From: CAZPRY01 sp964589175
GTDB lineage: Bacteria > Fidelibacterota > UBA2242
Direction of reading: 5' to 3'
NCBI GenBank assembly: GCA_964589175.1
Contig: CAZPRY010000002.1
Location: forward strand, 62,001 to 126,000
Length of the DNA: 64,000 nt
A model generated the notes under the pieces. That model did no database searches. It had not been told where the DNA came from and saw only the letters and a program-made list of their open reading frames with translations. The stretch's first letter is position 1, and each line of letters opens with the position of its first letter. Position numbers and translations under genes: made by a program. Positions 24,361-32,462 of this stretch are shown piece after piece.

Positions 24361-26586
24361 TTGAAAAAGAGTCATCATCCCGGTAACATCGGCGGCGACC
24401 TGGCGGGAGGATTTACCGCCGCGGTTATTTCTTTGCCGATGAATATCATGTTCGGTATCGTAGCTTTTGCCCCACTGGGGGAGAGTTATGCCGGAATGGG
24501 CATCCTGGCGGGCATGTACAGCTCCGTGTTCGTCGGAATTTTCGCTTCTCTGTTCGGCGGTACACCCGGTATGATTTCCGGCCCCAAGGCGACCACCTCC
24601 CTGATCTTTGCCTCCGTCCTGGCTTACATGATGTCGGGATCGATGGCCGGGCAGCCGGCGCTTTCTCAACCCGGGCTGCTTCTCTACCTTGGTTTTTTAC
24701 TGATTTTGTTCAGCGGTGTTTTCCAGGCGCTGTTCGGCCTGTTCCGCCTGGGGAATCTGATAAAATATATCCCCTATCCAGTGATTGCCGGTTTTCTGAA
24801 TGGGACGGCGATTGTCGTTATTCTGGGTCAGAGTTGGAATTTTTTCGGGATTCCGAAAGGGGAAAACCTTTTCGACTTTTTTCATAACATCCGGTATTTC
24901 CAGCCCTTAACCTTTCTGGTTGCCTTTATCACGATCCTGATTATCCTTTTATTACACAGAAAATTCAGGAACCTGCCCGGATCGATATTCGGCTTGCTGG
25001 TCGGAACCCTGGTCTATTACGCCTTGATAGCGTTGGGCCTGGGCGATGAATTGGGATCGACGATTGGAAAGATTAATTTTGCCGCTCCGTCGCTGTATCT
25101 GTTGAAGAATTGGGAGTTGGGAGCGCAGTTACATTTGTCGCTGGTTATGTCAAATCTCTTACCGGCGGCCTTTAGTATTGCCTTGCTCAATTCAATCGAT
25201 TCGATGCTGGCATCGCTGGCGATTCAAAATTTGACCAATATCGATTCCAGGACGAATCGCGATCTTTTAGGGCAGGGAATCGGCAATATCGTTTCGGCCT
25301 GTTTCGGCGGTATTGCCGGCTCCGGCTATGTGGGCCGCAGCAGTCTGAATTACTGGGCGGGCGGCCGAACAAATTTGTCGAGTGTATTCTACAGTCTGAC
25401 GATTTTGTTCTTTGTGCTCTTTCTGTTTCCGGTTGTGGGTTATATCCCCAAGGCCGTAATCGCCGCGATTTTGATCATGATGGCTTTTCAGATTTTCGAT
25501 AAGTGGAGCCTGGAGCTGTACTATAAAGTGCTTTTTCGCAAGATTGGCCGCAAGCGGGAGCTCTTTGCCAATTTCGTTATTATCTCGCTGGTTATGCTGG
25601 TTACGGTTTTTATGAATCTGGTAATTGCAGTGTTGCTGGGGATTGTTCTGGCGATCTTTATGTTTGTGATCAAGATGAGCAAGCGGGTGATTCGGCGCAG
25701 TTACTCCGGGGCTACGATCCACTCCAAGACCAAGCGGGACGAGAAATATGCCGATGTTCTCCAGCGCTATGGGCACCGGATACGCGTTTTGGAATTGGAG
25801 GGAGTGATCTTTTTTGGATCGGCGGATCAGTTTTCACAAGAAGTACTGCACCAGAGCCAGGAAGAAGTAGCTTACATCATTCTGGATATGAAACGCGTAG
25901 ATGAAATCGACAGCACCGGGGCCCGCATTTTGCTCCAGACCTACCAGCGCCTGCGCAATTTGGGTAAATCACTGGCGATCAGCTATATTGATAAAGAACG
26001 CCACCTCTGGCGCTTTCTGGAAGATTTCGGTCTCATGGCAGAACTTTCACCGGAGTTGTTTTTCCCCGATACGGATGCCGCCCTGGAGAGTTTTGAAAAC
26101 CGATTGCTGGAAAAAATTCTGGAGGAACCGTTTTACGATAAAGAGATCGCTCTTGAAGATTTCTCCCTGTTCGAGGGTTTGGGCCGTCGAGATCTGCGAA
26201 CCGTAAATAAACTATTTGTGAAAGAAGAATTTCCGTGCGGAGAAATCGTTTTCCGGCAGGGCGACCGGGGCGATGCCCTGTTTCTGATTGCGAAAGGATT
26301 GGCGGACGTTACTTTGGAGTTGCCCGGTATTGAGCGTAAGAAGCGCCTTCATTCACTGGCCGCCGGCACTTTTTTCGGGGAGATGGCCCTGCTGGACGGG
26401 CGGCCGCGTTCGGCGAATGTCGAAGCCCGGGAGAAATTGGTTTGCTACCGCTTACGCTTGACGGATTTTGAGAAGTTGAAGAAGGATCGCGCTTCGCTCG
26501 CTATGATTTTACTGGCCAATGTCAGCCGGACCATCGCTTCCCGGTTGCGCTTTGCAAACGAGATGATTTCCGAACTGGAAGTGTAA
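24361..26586 (+). CDS. SulP-family anion transporter with STAS and cyclic nucleotide-binding domains
   Basis: A 741-residue transporter. Residues 1-440 hold 10-12 membrane segments with SulP motifs (GGDLAGGFTAAVISLPMNIM, FGGTPGMISGPKATTS). A STAS domain follows at about 480-585 with the conserved DEIDSTGARILLQTY loop, where regulatory phosphorylation occurs in related proteins. A cyclic-nucleotide-binding domain is at about 615-735, with the phosphate-binding cassette FFGEMALLDGRPRSA. Substrate could be sulfate or bicarbonate. The TTG at 24361 is preferred because GGAAGGAG (24345-24352) precedes it; a GTG at 24322 would overlap the upstream stop. Confidence 0.88.
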   Translation: MKKSHHPGNIGGDLAGGFTAAVISLPMNIMFGIVAFAPLGESYAGMGILAGMYSSVFVGIFASLFGGTPGMISGPKATTSLIFASVLAYMMSGSMAGQPALSQPGLLLYLGFLLILFSGVFQALFGLFRLGNLIKYIPYPVIAGFLNGTAIVVILGQSWNFFGIPKGENLFDFFHNIRYFQPLTFLVAFITILIILLLHRKFRNLPGSIFGLLVGTLVYYALIALGLGDELGSTIGKINFAAPSLYLLKNWELGAQLHLSLVMSNLLPAAFSIALLNSIDSMLASLAIQNLTNIDSRTNRDLLGQGIGNIVSACFGGIAGSGYVGRSSLNYWAGGRTNLSSVFYSLTILFFVLFLFPVVGYIPKAVIAAILIMMAFQIFDKWSLELYYKVLFRKIGRKRELFANFVIISLVMLVTVFMNLVIAVLLGIVLAIFMFVIKMSKRVIRRSYSGATIHSKTKRDEKYADVLQRYGHRIRVLELEGVIFFGSADQFSQEVLHQSQEEVAYIILDMKRVDEIDSTGARILLQTYQRLRNLGKSLAISYIDKERHLWRFLEDFGLMAELSPELFFPDTDAALESFENRLLEKILEEPFYDKEIALEDFSLFEGLGRRDLRTVNKLFVKEEFPCGEIVFRQGDRGDALFLIAKGLADVTLELPGIERKKRLHSLAAGTFFGEMALLDGRPRSANVEAREKLVCYRLRLTDFEKLKKDRASLAMILLANVSRTIASRLRFANEMISELEV

Positions 26587-26606
26587 ATTTATTCAATCTG
26601 AAATAA

Positions 26607-26634
26607 AAAAGGCCCGGTATGAACCGGGCCTTTT
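26607..26634. terminator. Bidirectional intrinsic terminator
   Basis: A perfect 12-bp stem AAAAGGCCCGGT / ACCGGGCCTTTT with loop ATGA, A run on the left and T run on the right. It sits between the convergent SulP gene and the OmpA gene and serves both. Confidence 0.9.
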
Positions 26635-26656
26635 CTATTTAAAAAAGATACAATAG

Positions 26657-28138
26657 TTACTTTACGATAAAGAACACGACACGTCTGTTAGCCAGACGGC
26701 CTTCAGGAGTATCGTTGCTGGCAATCGGAACGTCAAACGCATAGCCTTTGGGGGTCATGCGTTCGGTCATAATTGCGCGGCTGACCAGATAATCGCGTAC
26801 CGACCGGGCCCGTTGCAGAGACAGAGTTTCGTTGTAGGCGCGGGGGCCGGTAATATCGGTATGACCCTGCACTTCGATTTCAATGTTGGGATTGTCTTTG
26901 AGAATTTTAGCCACATTGTCGAGATGCGCTTTATGTTCCGGGCGCAGAATGTAGCCGTTGGTGGCGAAATTCATCGGTATGATATTGATCTGTTTCTCGA
27001 TTTCCTTTTTGATGTCGGCCATCGTCATTGTCTCGGTTTCCATCTCTTCCTCTTCCGCGACTTTGACGGGAACCGGGGCAGGAGCCGGAGCGGGCTTAAC
27101 TGGAGCGGGTGGCGGAACCGGGGCGGGTGCCGGTTTCGGCGTTACTTCAGCTGCTTTAACCGGTACTTCATCGGGACATCCGTCTTCGTCCTGATAACCG
27201 TTCACGGTTTCCGGCTGGTTCGGGCATTTGTCATCTTTATCCAGGATGCCGTCGTTGTCATTATCGAGATCCGGTATACCGTCTTCATCCTCAAAGCCAT
27301 CTATGTCTTCGGGCTCATTGGGTGCGCCGTCAAATTTGTCCGGTACTCCGTCTTTGTCATTATCGAGATCCGGTATACCGTCCTGGTCCTCGAAACCGTC
27401 GAAATCTTCGGCATGGGTCGGATCGCCGTCGATTTTGTCCGGAATCCCGTCGCCATCCGTGTCTTTTTCTTTCCCAAGGCGGAAATTTAATCCCAGTCGT
27501 CCTTCGGCAACACCGGTATTTACATCGCCCCAACCCGACATATCTTTATCCTGTCCGAAAAGCATGGTGTAGCGCAGACCGAAGTCGAGCCCGATTCTAT
27601 CAGACAGCAGCCACTCAACACCACCACCGAGCACCAGGTAGAGATTGCTGGCATTATCAACCTTCCTGGAATCGGTCTTGATCAAGGGAATCATATAATC
27701 ATCTGGGTTGCGGGTTGACATGTCCCTGAGATCCCACATCAGAAGTCCAAGGCCGACGGTACCGTACGGTACCCAGCGCTTTTCGGTAAGGATATTGTAG
27801 CGTCCGTTGACATTCAGATGACTTAGATAGGTCCGATAATAAGGCGCTCCCTTGCGAACGGAAAAAAATCCATCGCCACCGGAAACGTCTACGAATCCCA
27901 ATCCGAATTCGGCTTCGAGGCCGAGTTTTTCGGTAAAGAAGTAGCCTCCGTGAATTCCTTCCCAGACTCTTTCAGAAGAATTATCCAGGTCTCCACCGGT
28001 CAGTTTGATGATACTCCCCTGTACTCCGACGTAGGGCCGGTTGCTGAAAGTTTGGGCAAACACCGAGGTAAAACTGAAAATTGCCAGAATGGCAACTAAG
28101 ATCACACATGTCCGCATTTTTTTGTCAATCTTCATCAT
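26657..28138 (-). CDS. OmpA-family outer membrane protein with thrombospondin type-3 repeats
   Basis: The 493-residue protein has a signal peptide (residues 1-28), an eight-strand-type N-terminal beta-barrel (about 30-225), and then three calcium-binding TSP3 repeats (about 230-320; units of the DTDGDGIPD, DNDKDGVPD, DNDNDGILD kind). A Pro/Ala-rich linker (about 325-355) leads to a C-terminal OmpA domain with VQGHTDITGPRAYNETLS and NRRVVF, which binds peptidoglycan. It tethers outer membrane and wall. GGGGAG precedes the ATGATG start. Such TSP3-OmpA proteins are common in FCB bacteria. Confidence 0.92.
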   Translation of the reverse strand: MMKIDKKMRTCVILVAILAIFSFTSVFAQTFSNRPYVGVQGSIIKLTGGDLDNSSERVWEGIHGGYFFTEKLGLEAEFGLGFVDVSGGDGFFSVRKGAPYYRTYLSHLNVNGRYNILTEKRWVPYGTVGLGLLMWDLRDMSTRNPDDYMIPLIKTDSRKVDNASNLYLVLGGGVEWLLSDRIGLDFGLRYTMLFGQDKDMSGWGDVNTGVAEGRLGLNFRLGKEKDTDGDGIPDKIDGDPTHAEDFDGFEDQDGIPDLDNDKDGVPDKFDGAPNEPEDIDGFEDEDGIPDLDNDNDGILDKDDKCPNQPETVNGYQDEDGCPDEVPVKAAEVTPKPAPAPVPPPAPVKPAPAPAPVPVKVAEEEEMETETMTMADIKKEIEKQINIIPMNFATNGYILRPEHKAHLDNVAKILKDNPNIEIEVQGHTDITGPRAYNETLSLQRARSVRDYLVSRAIMTERMTPKGYAFDVPIASNDTPEGRLANRRVVFFIVK

Positions 28139-28158
28139 GTCATCTCCCCTTGCTATAA

Positions 28159-28164
28159 ATTATA
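28159..28164 (-). promoter_or_regulatory. Candidate -10 box of the OmpA gene
   Basis: TATAAT on the minus strand, 21 bases before the ATG, with only a weak -35 (GGTCAA region). It would give a very short leader that still contains the GGGGAG site. Confidence 0.3.
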
Positions 28165-28453
28165 GAGTTTTTAAATTTTTATATTGACCTGTCTGTATCA
28201 CGGTTTTCTAAATATAAGCAAAATAATTTCTTTTTGTTAGCAATATTTTCGAACCGGTTTCATCTATATAACAAATGTCCGGATCCCCTTGTTTCTAACT
28301 ATAAATTCAGATCACCGATGTGTGCCCGGGGTTACACAGCGCCGCGAAATCAGAAATAACATTCTTTAGGGCAAGGCGGGCGCAACAGAACGGAAGAATA
28401 AAGATAGCAAACGTGTTAATCATTCAGTTAAATCCTGACGGCAATTTTAGTGT
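28165..28453. other. Intergenic stretch without recognised gene
   Basis: Together with flanks, 28139-28566 separates the OmpA gene from the tRNAs. I see no credible frame, repeat or structured RNA here apart from the -10 box above and the tRNA promoter below. Confidence 0.5.
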
Positions 28454-28482
28454 TTGACATAAGAACGAAAAATATTTATATT
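28454..28482 (+). promoter_or_regulatory. Strong tRNA operon promoter
   Basis: TTGACA at 28454-28459, 17-base spacer, TATATT at 28477-28482, 84 bases before tRNA-His. Near-consensus and well placed for stable RNA. Confidence 0.75.
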
Positions 28483-28566
28483 TCCCTGCTTTTTAAAGAT
28501 GGAAGAGTAACGACCATTAAAGGGCGCAGCTTCAACACGCTCTTTACGCGTCCTCCATAGATTTAT

Positions 28567-28640
28567 GGTGGGTGTAGCTCAGTTGGCAGAGCAACAGGTT
28601 GTGGCCCTGTGGGTCGCGGGTTCAATTCCCGTCACTCACC
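28567..28640 (+). tRNA. tRNA-His (GTG)
   Basis: Full cloverleaf. Acceptor GTGGGTG (28568-28574) pairs with CACTCAC (28633-28639). G-1 at 28567 faces C73 at 28640, the hallmark of tRNA-His. The anticodon loop TTGTGGC carries GTG at 28601-28603 between ACAGG and CCTGT. T-loop TTCAATT is normal. CCA is not encoded. Confidence 0.97.
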
Positions 28641-28651
28641 CTAAGGTTTAT

Positions 28652-28723
28652 GGCGCTATCGTCTAGTGGTTAGGACACAGGATTTTCATTCCTGGAACCG
28701 GGGTTCAATTCCCCGTGGCGCTA
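28652..28723 (+). tRNA. tRNA-Glu (TTC)
   Basis: Acceptor GGCGCTA (28652-28658) pairs with TGGCGCT (28716-28722) including two G-U pairs. Anticodon stem CAGGA/TCCTG flanks loop TTTTCAT with TTC at 28685-28687. T arm CGGGG/CCCCG. CCA not encoded. It lies 11 bases after tRNA-His and shares its promoter. Confidence 0.97.
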
Positions 28724-28740
28724 CAACGTACAGGCTATAA

Positions 28741-28770
28741 ATAAAGGTGAATCGTATTATTCACCTTTAT
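28741..28770 (+). terminator. tRNA operon terminator
   Basis: A 12-bp perfect stem ATAAAGGTGAAT / ATTCACCTTTAT with a 6-base loop, 18 bases after tRNA-Glu. The stem is AT-rich at its base, which supplies the U-rich release segment. Confidence 0.7.
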
Positions 28771-28987
28771 CTTCATTATACCCGGAGAAGCTCTATCGGC
28801 ACTTTGGCCAATCCGTAAATTCCATATTAAGCAAAAGGGCTTTTAATTTTCCATATACTGCTTTGGGCAAGATTTATTTGTTGATAATTGTCCAGAAACA
28901 GTTTATTATTCTATTGAGAAAACAGGTATAACACGGAATCACTATGGAGTTCCCATTACGAAAAACGTAAAGAAACTGCTTCCTCAA

Positions 28988-29551
28988 ATGATATCCGCCG
29001 TCTTTCACCCTTTTCTGATGGCGCCCGCCACATTTGCGATATTGCTTTTCGGAAGATCTGATTTTTCCGGCAGAAATTGGCTGCTATTTCTGCTGTGCTT
29101 CGCGGCCACCGATTTATTCCCGTTTTTCTATGTGTACCGGATGAAGCGGCGCGGCGAGACGGCCGGAATGGATATTCCGGAACACAAAAAGCGGTTTCAT
29201 CCGCTGCTCTTCAGTGTAATGGTTTATGGCCTTGCTTTTCTGGGACTGCTTTTCTGGAAGGCCAGCCCGCTTGTAAATATTCTGATGTTTGCCTATATGT
29301 TCAATACGATGATCGCGGCGCTCATTTCCGGGCGTTGGAAGATCAGCATTCATGGCATGGCCGCGGGAGGCCCGACGGCCGCCCTGGGCTATGCGATCTC
29401 GGGGAATTTTTATTGGATGTTTCTGCTCTTGCCCCTGCTGCTGTTTTCTCGGGTTAAACTGCAGGCGCATACCCCCATGCAGGTGATCGCCGGCTTTATA
29501 TTGGGATTTTTACTAACCATTATTCAATTTAGGGTAGGTTTCCCGTTATGA
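28988..29551 (+). CDS. PAP2-like membrane protein
   Basis: A 187-residue protein with five or six membrane segments. The order of motifs resembles the PAP2 phosphatase superfamily: KISIHGMAAGGP near residue 118 in place of PSGH, and SRVKLQAHTPMQVIAG near residue 155 in place of SR-X5-H-X3-D. The catalytic His is kept but the final Asp is Gln, and no clear KX6RP is present, so phosphatase activity is doubtful. It overlaps glgC by 4 bases (ATGA), implying coupling. No strong ribosome-binding site is visible, so the start may lie slightly elsewhere. Confidence 0.6.
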   Translation: MISAVFHPFLMAPATFAILLFGRSDFSGRNWLLFLLCFAATDLFPFFYVYRMKRRGETAGMDIPEHKKRFHPLLFSVMVYGLAFLGLLFWKASPLVNILMFAYMFNTMIAALISGRWKISIHGMAAGGPTAALGYAISGNFYWMFLLLPLLLFSRVKLQAHTPMQVIAGFILGFLLTIIQFRVGFPL

Positions 29552-30789
29552 AATCAGATGAGATTCTGGCGCTTATTCTGGGAGGCGGTAAGGGCTCCCG
29601 CATGTATCCGCTGACGAAATACCGCTCGAAACCGGCTGTCCCGATTGCCGGTAAATTCAGAATTATCGATATTCCGATCAGCAACTGTATCAACAGCGAT
29701 ATTCATAAGATGTATGTGTTGACCCAGTTCAACACCCATTCACTGCACCGCCATATTTACGATACTTACCGATTCGGCACCTTCTCCCCCGGATTTGTCG
29801 ATATTCTGTCGGCTCAGCAGACCCTGGACAATATGGACTGGTATCAGGGCACGGCCGATGCGGTCCGGCAAAACATCTGGGCCATCGAGAATATCAAACC
29901 CCGCTATACCCTGATTCTGTCGGGAGACCATCTCTACCGCATGGATTACCGCAAATTTCTGAGGACGCATATCGCCAATAAGGCCGACATCACGATTTCC
30001 GTGAAACCCGTTTCGGCCGCGGAAGCGCCCGGCTTCGGGATTCTACAGACCGACAAGAACGGAAGAATCCAGCGTTTCATCGAAAAGCCTACAGCGGATT
30101 TGCTACCGACATTATGTTCCCCGGGATTGCCGGAAGCGACACCGTATCTGGCCTCCATGGGAATTTATATGTTCAGCACGAATGTTCTTTATCAGGTGCT
30201 GGCGGAGAATCTCAGCGACGATTTCGGGCGGCATATTATTCCAACGGCCATCAGAGAATTGCACGTTTACGCTCACAATTTCCATGGCTACTGGAAGGAT
30301 ATCGGGACCATCGGCTCCTTCTTCGAATCCAACCTGGAACTGGCTTCGATCCACCCCCCCTTCACTTTCTATGATCAAAACGCACCGTTCTACACCCGGC
30401 CGCGTTTTCTACCGGGTGCGCGGTTTGAGGATTGCTGCCTTATGAATACGCTTGTGGGCGATGGGTGTTATATCCGCAAAAGCACCATAACGCGGGCTGT
30501 CATCGGTATTCGTACGCTCATCGGTGCCGGGAGTCGGATTGAGAGGGCTGTGGTTTTGGGGGCGGATTTTTATGAAGCCAAATTCTCTCGTGGCGTTCCC
30601 GCTATCGGGATCGGTCGAAATTGCGTTATTCAAAATGCCATTATCGATAAGAATGCCCGCATCGGCAACAACGTGCATATTGTGAATCGGGTCGGCCGCA
30701 TGGAATTTGAAGACGAGAATTATTCCATACGGGACGGGATTGTCGTTGTCCCTAAAAATGCAATTCTGCCGAATGGCACGGAAATATGA
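29548..30789 (+). CDS. glgC: Glucose-1-phosphate adenylyltransferase
   Basis: Makes ADP-glucose, the first step of bacterial glycogen synthesis. The 413-residue protein opens with ILGGGKGSRMYPLTKYRSKPAVPIAGKFR, the nucleotidyltransferase motif, followed by RIIDIPISNCINS and GTADAVRQNIWAI. IEKPTA marks the sugar-phosphate site and the C-terminal third is a left-handed helix domain with hexapeptide repeats (VIQNAIIDKNARIGNNVHI). No other glg gene is adjacent. It is coupled to the PAP2-like gene. Confidence 0.95.
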   Translation: MKSDEILALILGGGKGSRMYPLTKYRSKPAVPIAGKFRIIDIPISNCINSDIHKMYVLTQFNTHSLHRHIYDTYRFGTFSPGFVDILSAQQTLDNMDWYQGTADAVRQNIWAIENIKPRYTLILSGDHLYRMDYRKFLRTHIANKADITISVKPVSAAEAPGFGILQTDKNGRIQRFIEKPTADLLPTLCSPGLPEATPYLASMGIYMFSTNVLYQVLAENLSDDFGRHIIPTAIRELHVYAHNFHGYWKDIGTIGSFFESNLELASIHPPFTFYDQNAPFYTRPRFLPGARFEDCCLMNTLVGDGCYIRKSTITRAVIGIRTLIGAGSRIERAVVLGADFYEAKFSRGVPAIGIGRNCVIQNAIIDKNARIGNNVHIVNRVGRMEFEDENYSIRDGIVVVPKNAILPNGTEI

Positions 30790-30811
30790 AAAAGCTAACC
30801 CGGTCGGCATT

Positions 30812-31618
30812 ATGATCAGATTTTATGACCCGGACCAAACCGTACTCTTTCCCGATCTGTTTGAAGACATTCAATTGCCCTCTATCACGACCTTGCCGGA
30901 CTTTGATCGGGCACTGGAGAATTTCGTTCATCTTTCCGATTTTGGCGCATTTATCGATCTGAGTTTCAGCGGGCTCGAAAAATCCTGTTCGTTCAAGCTC
31001 GCCGAACTGCAGATTCCAAGGCGCTATCTGGGCAAGATCAGCGCCCGTGTATCCCCGGTCCTGAACCTCTTTCCGCTTTCGATCCGCAACGAGCTTAATC
31101 GTTTCAAATACGACACGCGCGCTTTCTTTACGAAGAACAATTCGATCAAAACAGCGCTCGGTTATTTTTTGTTCCGCAATTATTTCCACAAGTGGGACCG
31201 GCACAAAAAGAAGATCACAACCCAAATTAACGCCTACCTGGAGAAGGAAATCGGGGACCGGCAATATGCGGATTATTTCCTGAACATCTGCCGTGAAGGC
31301 CAGGATTGGTTGTTTTCTCCATTGAAAAAGCGGAATCCCTATACCCGGCTGAATTTGAATCTCGATGAAATTCGGCTTCAGCGCGAAAAACTATCCGGCC
31401 TGGAGATTACTTATTCCCAGTTAGATCGCATGGATCCGGAATTTGTGGGCAATTTCCTGGTTTTAAAAACCCTGCATATTTCCGAGACACTGCAAAAGTA
31501 CAGAGAAGGAATATCGATCACGTCGTCTTTCAAGACGATCCATCTTGAATATTTGACCAAAATGGAAATTGATACGGTTGATGATATAAAAGAACTTTTC
31601 GCTTCCATCGAAAAATAG
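30812..31618 (+). CDS. Uncharacterised protein downstream of glgC
   Basis: I do not recognise this 268-residue protein. It has no signal peptide or membrane segment and is rich in Leu, Lys, Arg and Phe, with predicted helices and basic stretches (YFHKWDRHKKKI). It lies between glgC (22-base gap) and pcm (16-base gap), so it belongs to the same operon. Alternative in-frame starts are at 30773 (overlapping glgC) and 30707; 30812 avoids overlap but has a weak ribosome-binding site. A cytoplasmic helical protein is all I can support. Confidence 0.6.
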   Translation: MIRFYDPDQTVLFPDLFEDIQLPSITTLPDFDRALENFVHLSDFGAFIDLSFSGLEKSCSFKLAELQIPRRYLGKISARVSPVLNLFPLSIRNELNRFKYDTRAFFTKNNSIKTALGYFLFRNYFHKWDRHKKKITTQINAYLEKEIGDRQYADYFLNICREGQDWLFSPLKKRNPYTRLNLNLDEIRLQREKLSGLEITYSQLDRMDPEFVGNFLVLKTLHISETLQKYREGISITSSFKTIHLEYLTKMEIDTVDDIKELFASIEK

Positions 31619-31634
31619 ATGGCTGGACTTTCGC

Positions 31635-32300
31635 ATGTATGACAGGTATCCCCGGGACGCGAACACCATGGTCGAGGACCAGATTGCCGACCGGGATATT
31701 GTCGATGCAAAAGTAATCGCAGCCATGCGAAAGGTGCCCCGGCATCTTTTTGTGCCTCCAAAATACCGGGACGCGGCCTATACCGATCAACCGCTGCCGA
31801 TTGGCTTTAACCAGACGATTTCCCAGCCTTATGTGGTTGCCTTTATGACTCAGGTGTTGGGTTTAGGAAAAGATGCCCGTGTTTTGGAGATCGGGGCCGG
31901 CTGCGGTTACCAGACGGCGATTCTGGCGGAAATTGCCCGCGAGGTATTCGCGGTTGAGATCATCGCCGATCTGGCGCAGAAAGCGCAGTCGAATCTGACG
32001 GCTCTGGGCTATACCAATTTTCAGTTGAAAGTCGACGATGGCCGGGATGGCTGGCCGGACCGGGCTCCCTTTTCGCACATTCTCGTTGCGGCGGCCAGCG
32101 AAAATATCCCCAGCGCCCTGATAGATCAGCTGGCAAGCGGCGGCCGAATGATCATTCCGGTCGGACACGCCCGCTGGGATCAGAATTTGGTGCTGGTAAC
32201 ACGAAAAAAAAACGGAATACAGAAAGAAAAAATTCTGCCGGTGCGTTTTGTTCCGCTTGTGTCCGGCCCCAAGCGGAACAAATCGTCAGACAGGAAATAG
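31635..32300 (+). CDS. pcm: Protein-L-isoaspartate O-methyltransferase
   Basis: Methylates isoaspartyl residues in aged proteins with S-adenosylmethionine. The 221-residue sequence has the family start VPRHLFVPPKYRDAAYTDQPLPI, the QTISQPYVVAFMTQ motif and SAM motif I LEIGAGCGYQTAILAEIA. The RMIIPVG strand is also typical. Normal length for the family with a short C-terminal basic extension. It follows the unknown gene closely in the same direction. Confidence 0.94.
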   Translation: MYDRYPRDANTMVEDQIADRDIVDAKVIAAMRKVPRHLFVPPKYRDAAYTDQPLPIGFNQTISQPYVVAFMTQVLGLGKDARVLEIGAGCGYQTAILAEIAREVFAVEIIADLAQKAQSNLTALGYTNFQLKVDDGRDGWPDRAPFSHILVAAASENIPSALIDQLASGGRMIIPVGHARWDQNLVLVTRKKNGIQKEKILPVRFVPLVSGPKRNKSSDRK

Positions 32301-32462
32301 CACGCGGCGAATATACGACCTTTCCCACTCTCTCTTCGGTAACAGCAGGCATAATCGCAGCCGGTACCGGATGATATAAATATTTTTAAATAAGAGCTTG
32401 AATATTTTGGGTCCGTTTGGCTTATATTTGGACCAGTTTGAGGAACGAATGCACGGAACACT

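Noticed and set aside
26813..27490. 225-codon open frame antisense to the OmpA gene
   Set aside because: It is the shadow of the Asp-rich TSP3 repeats and Pro/Ala linker; low-complexity and without start signals.
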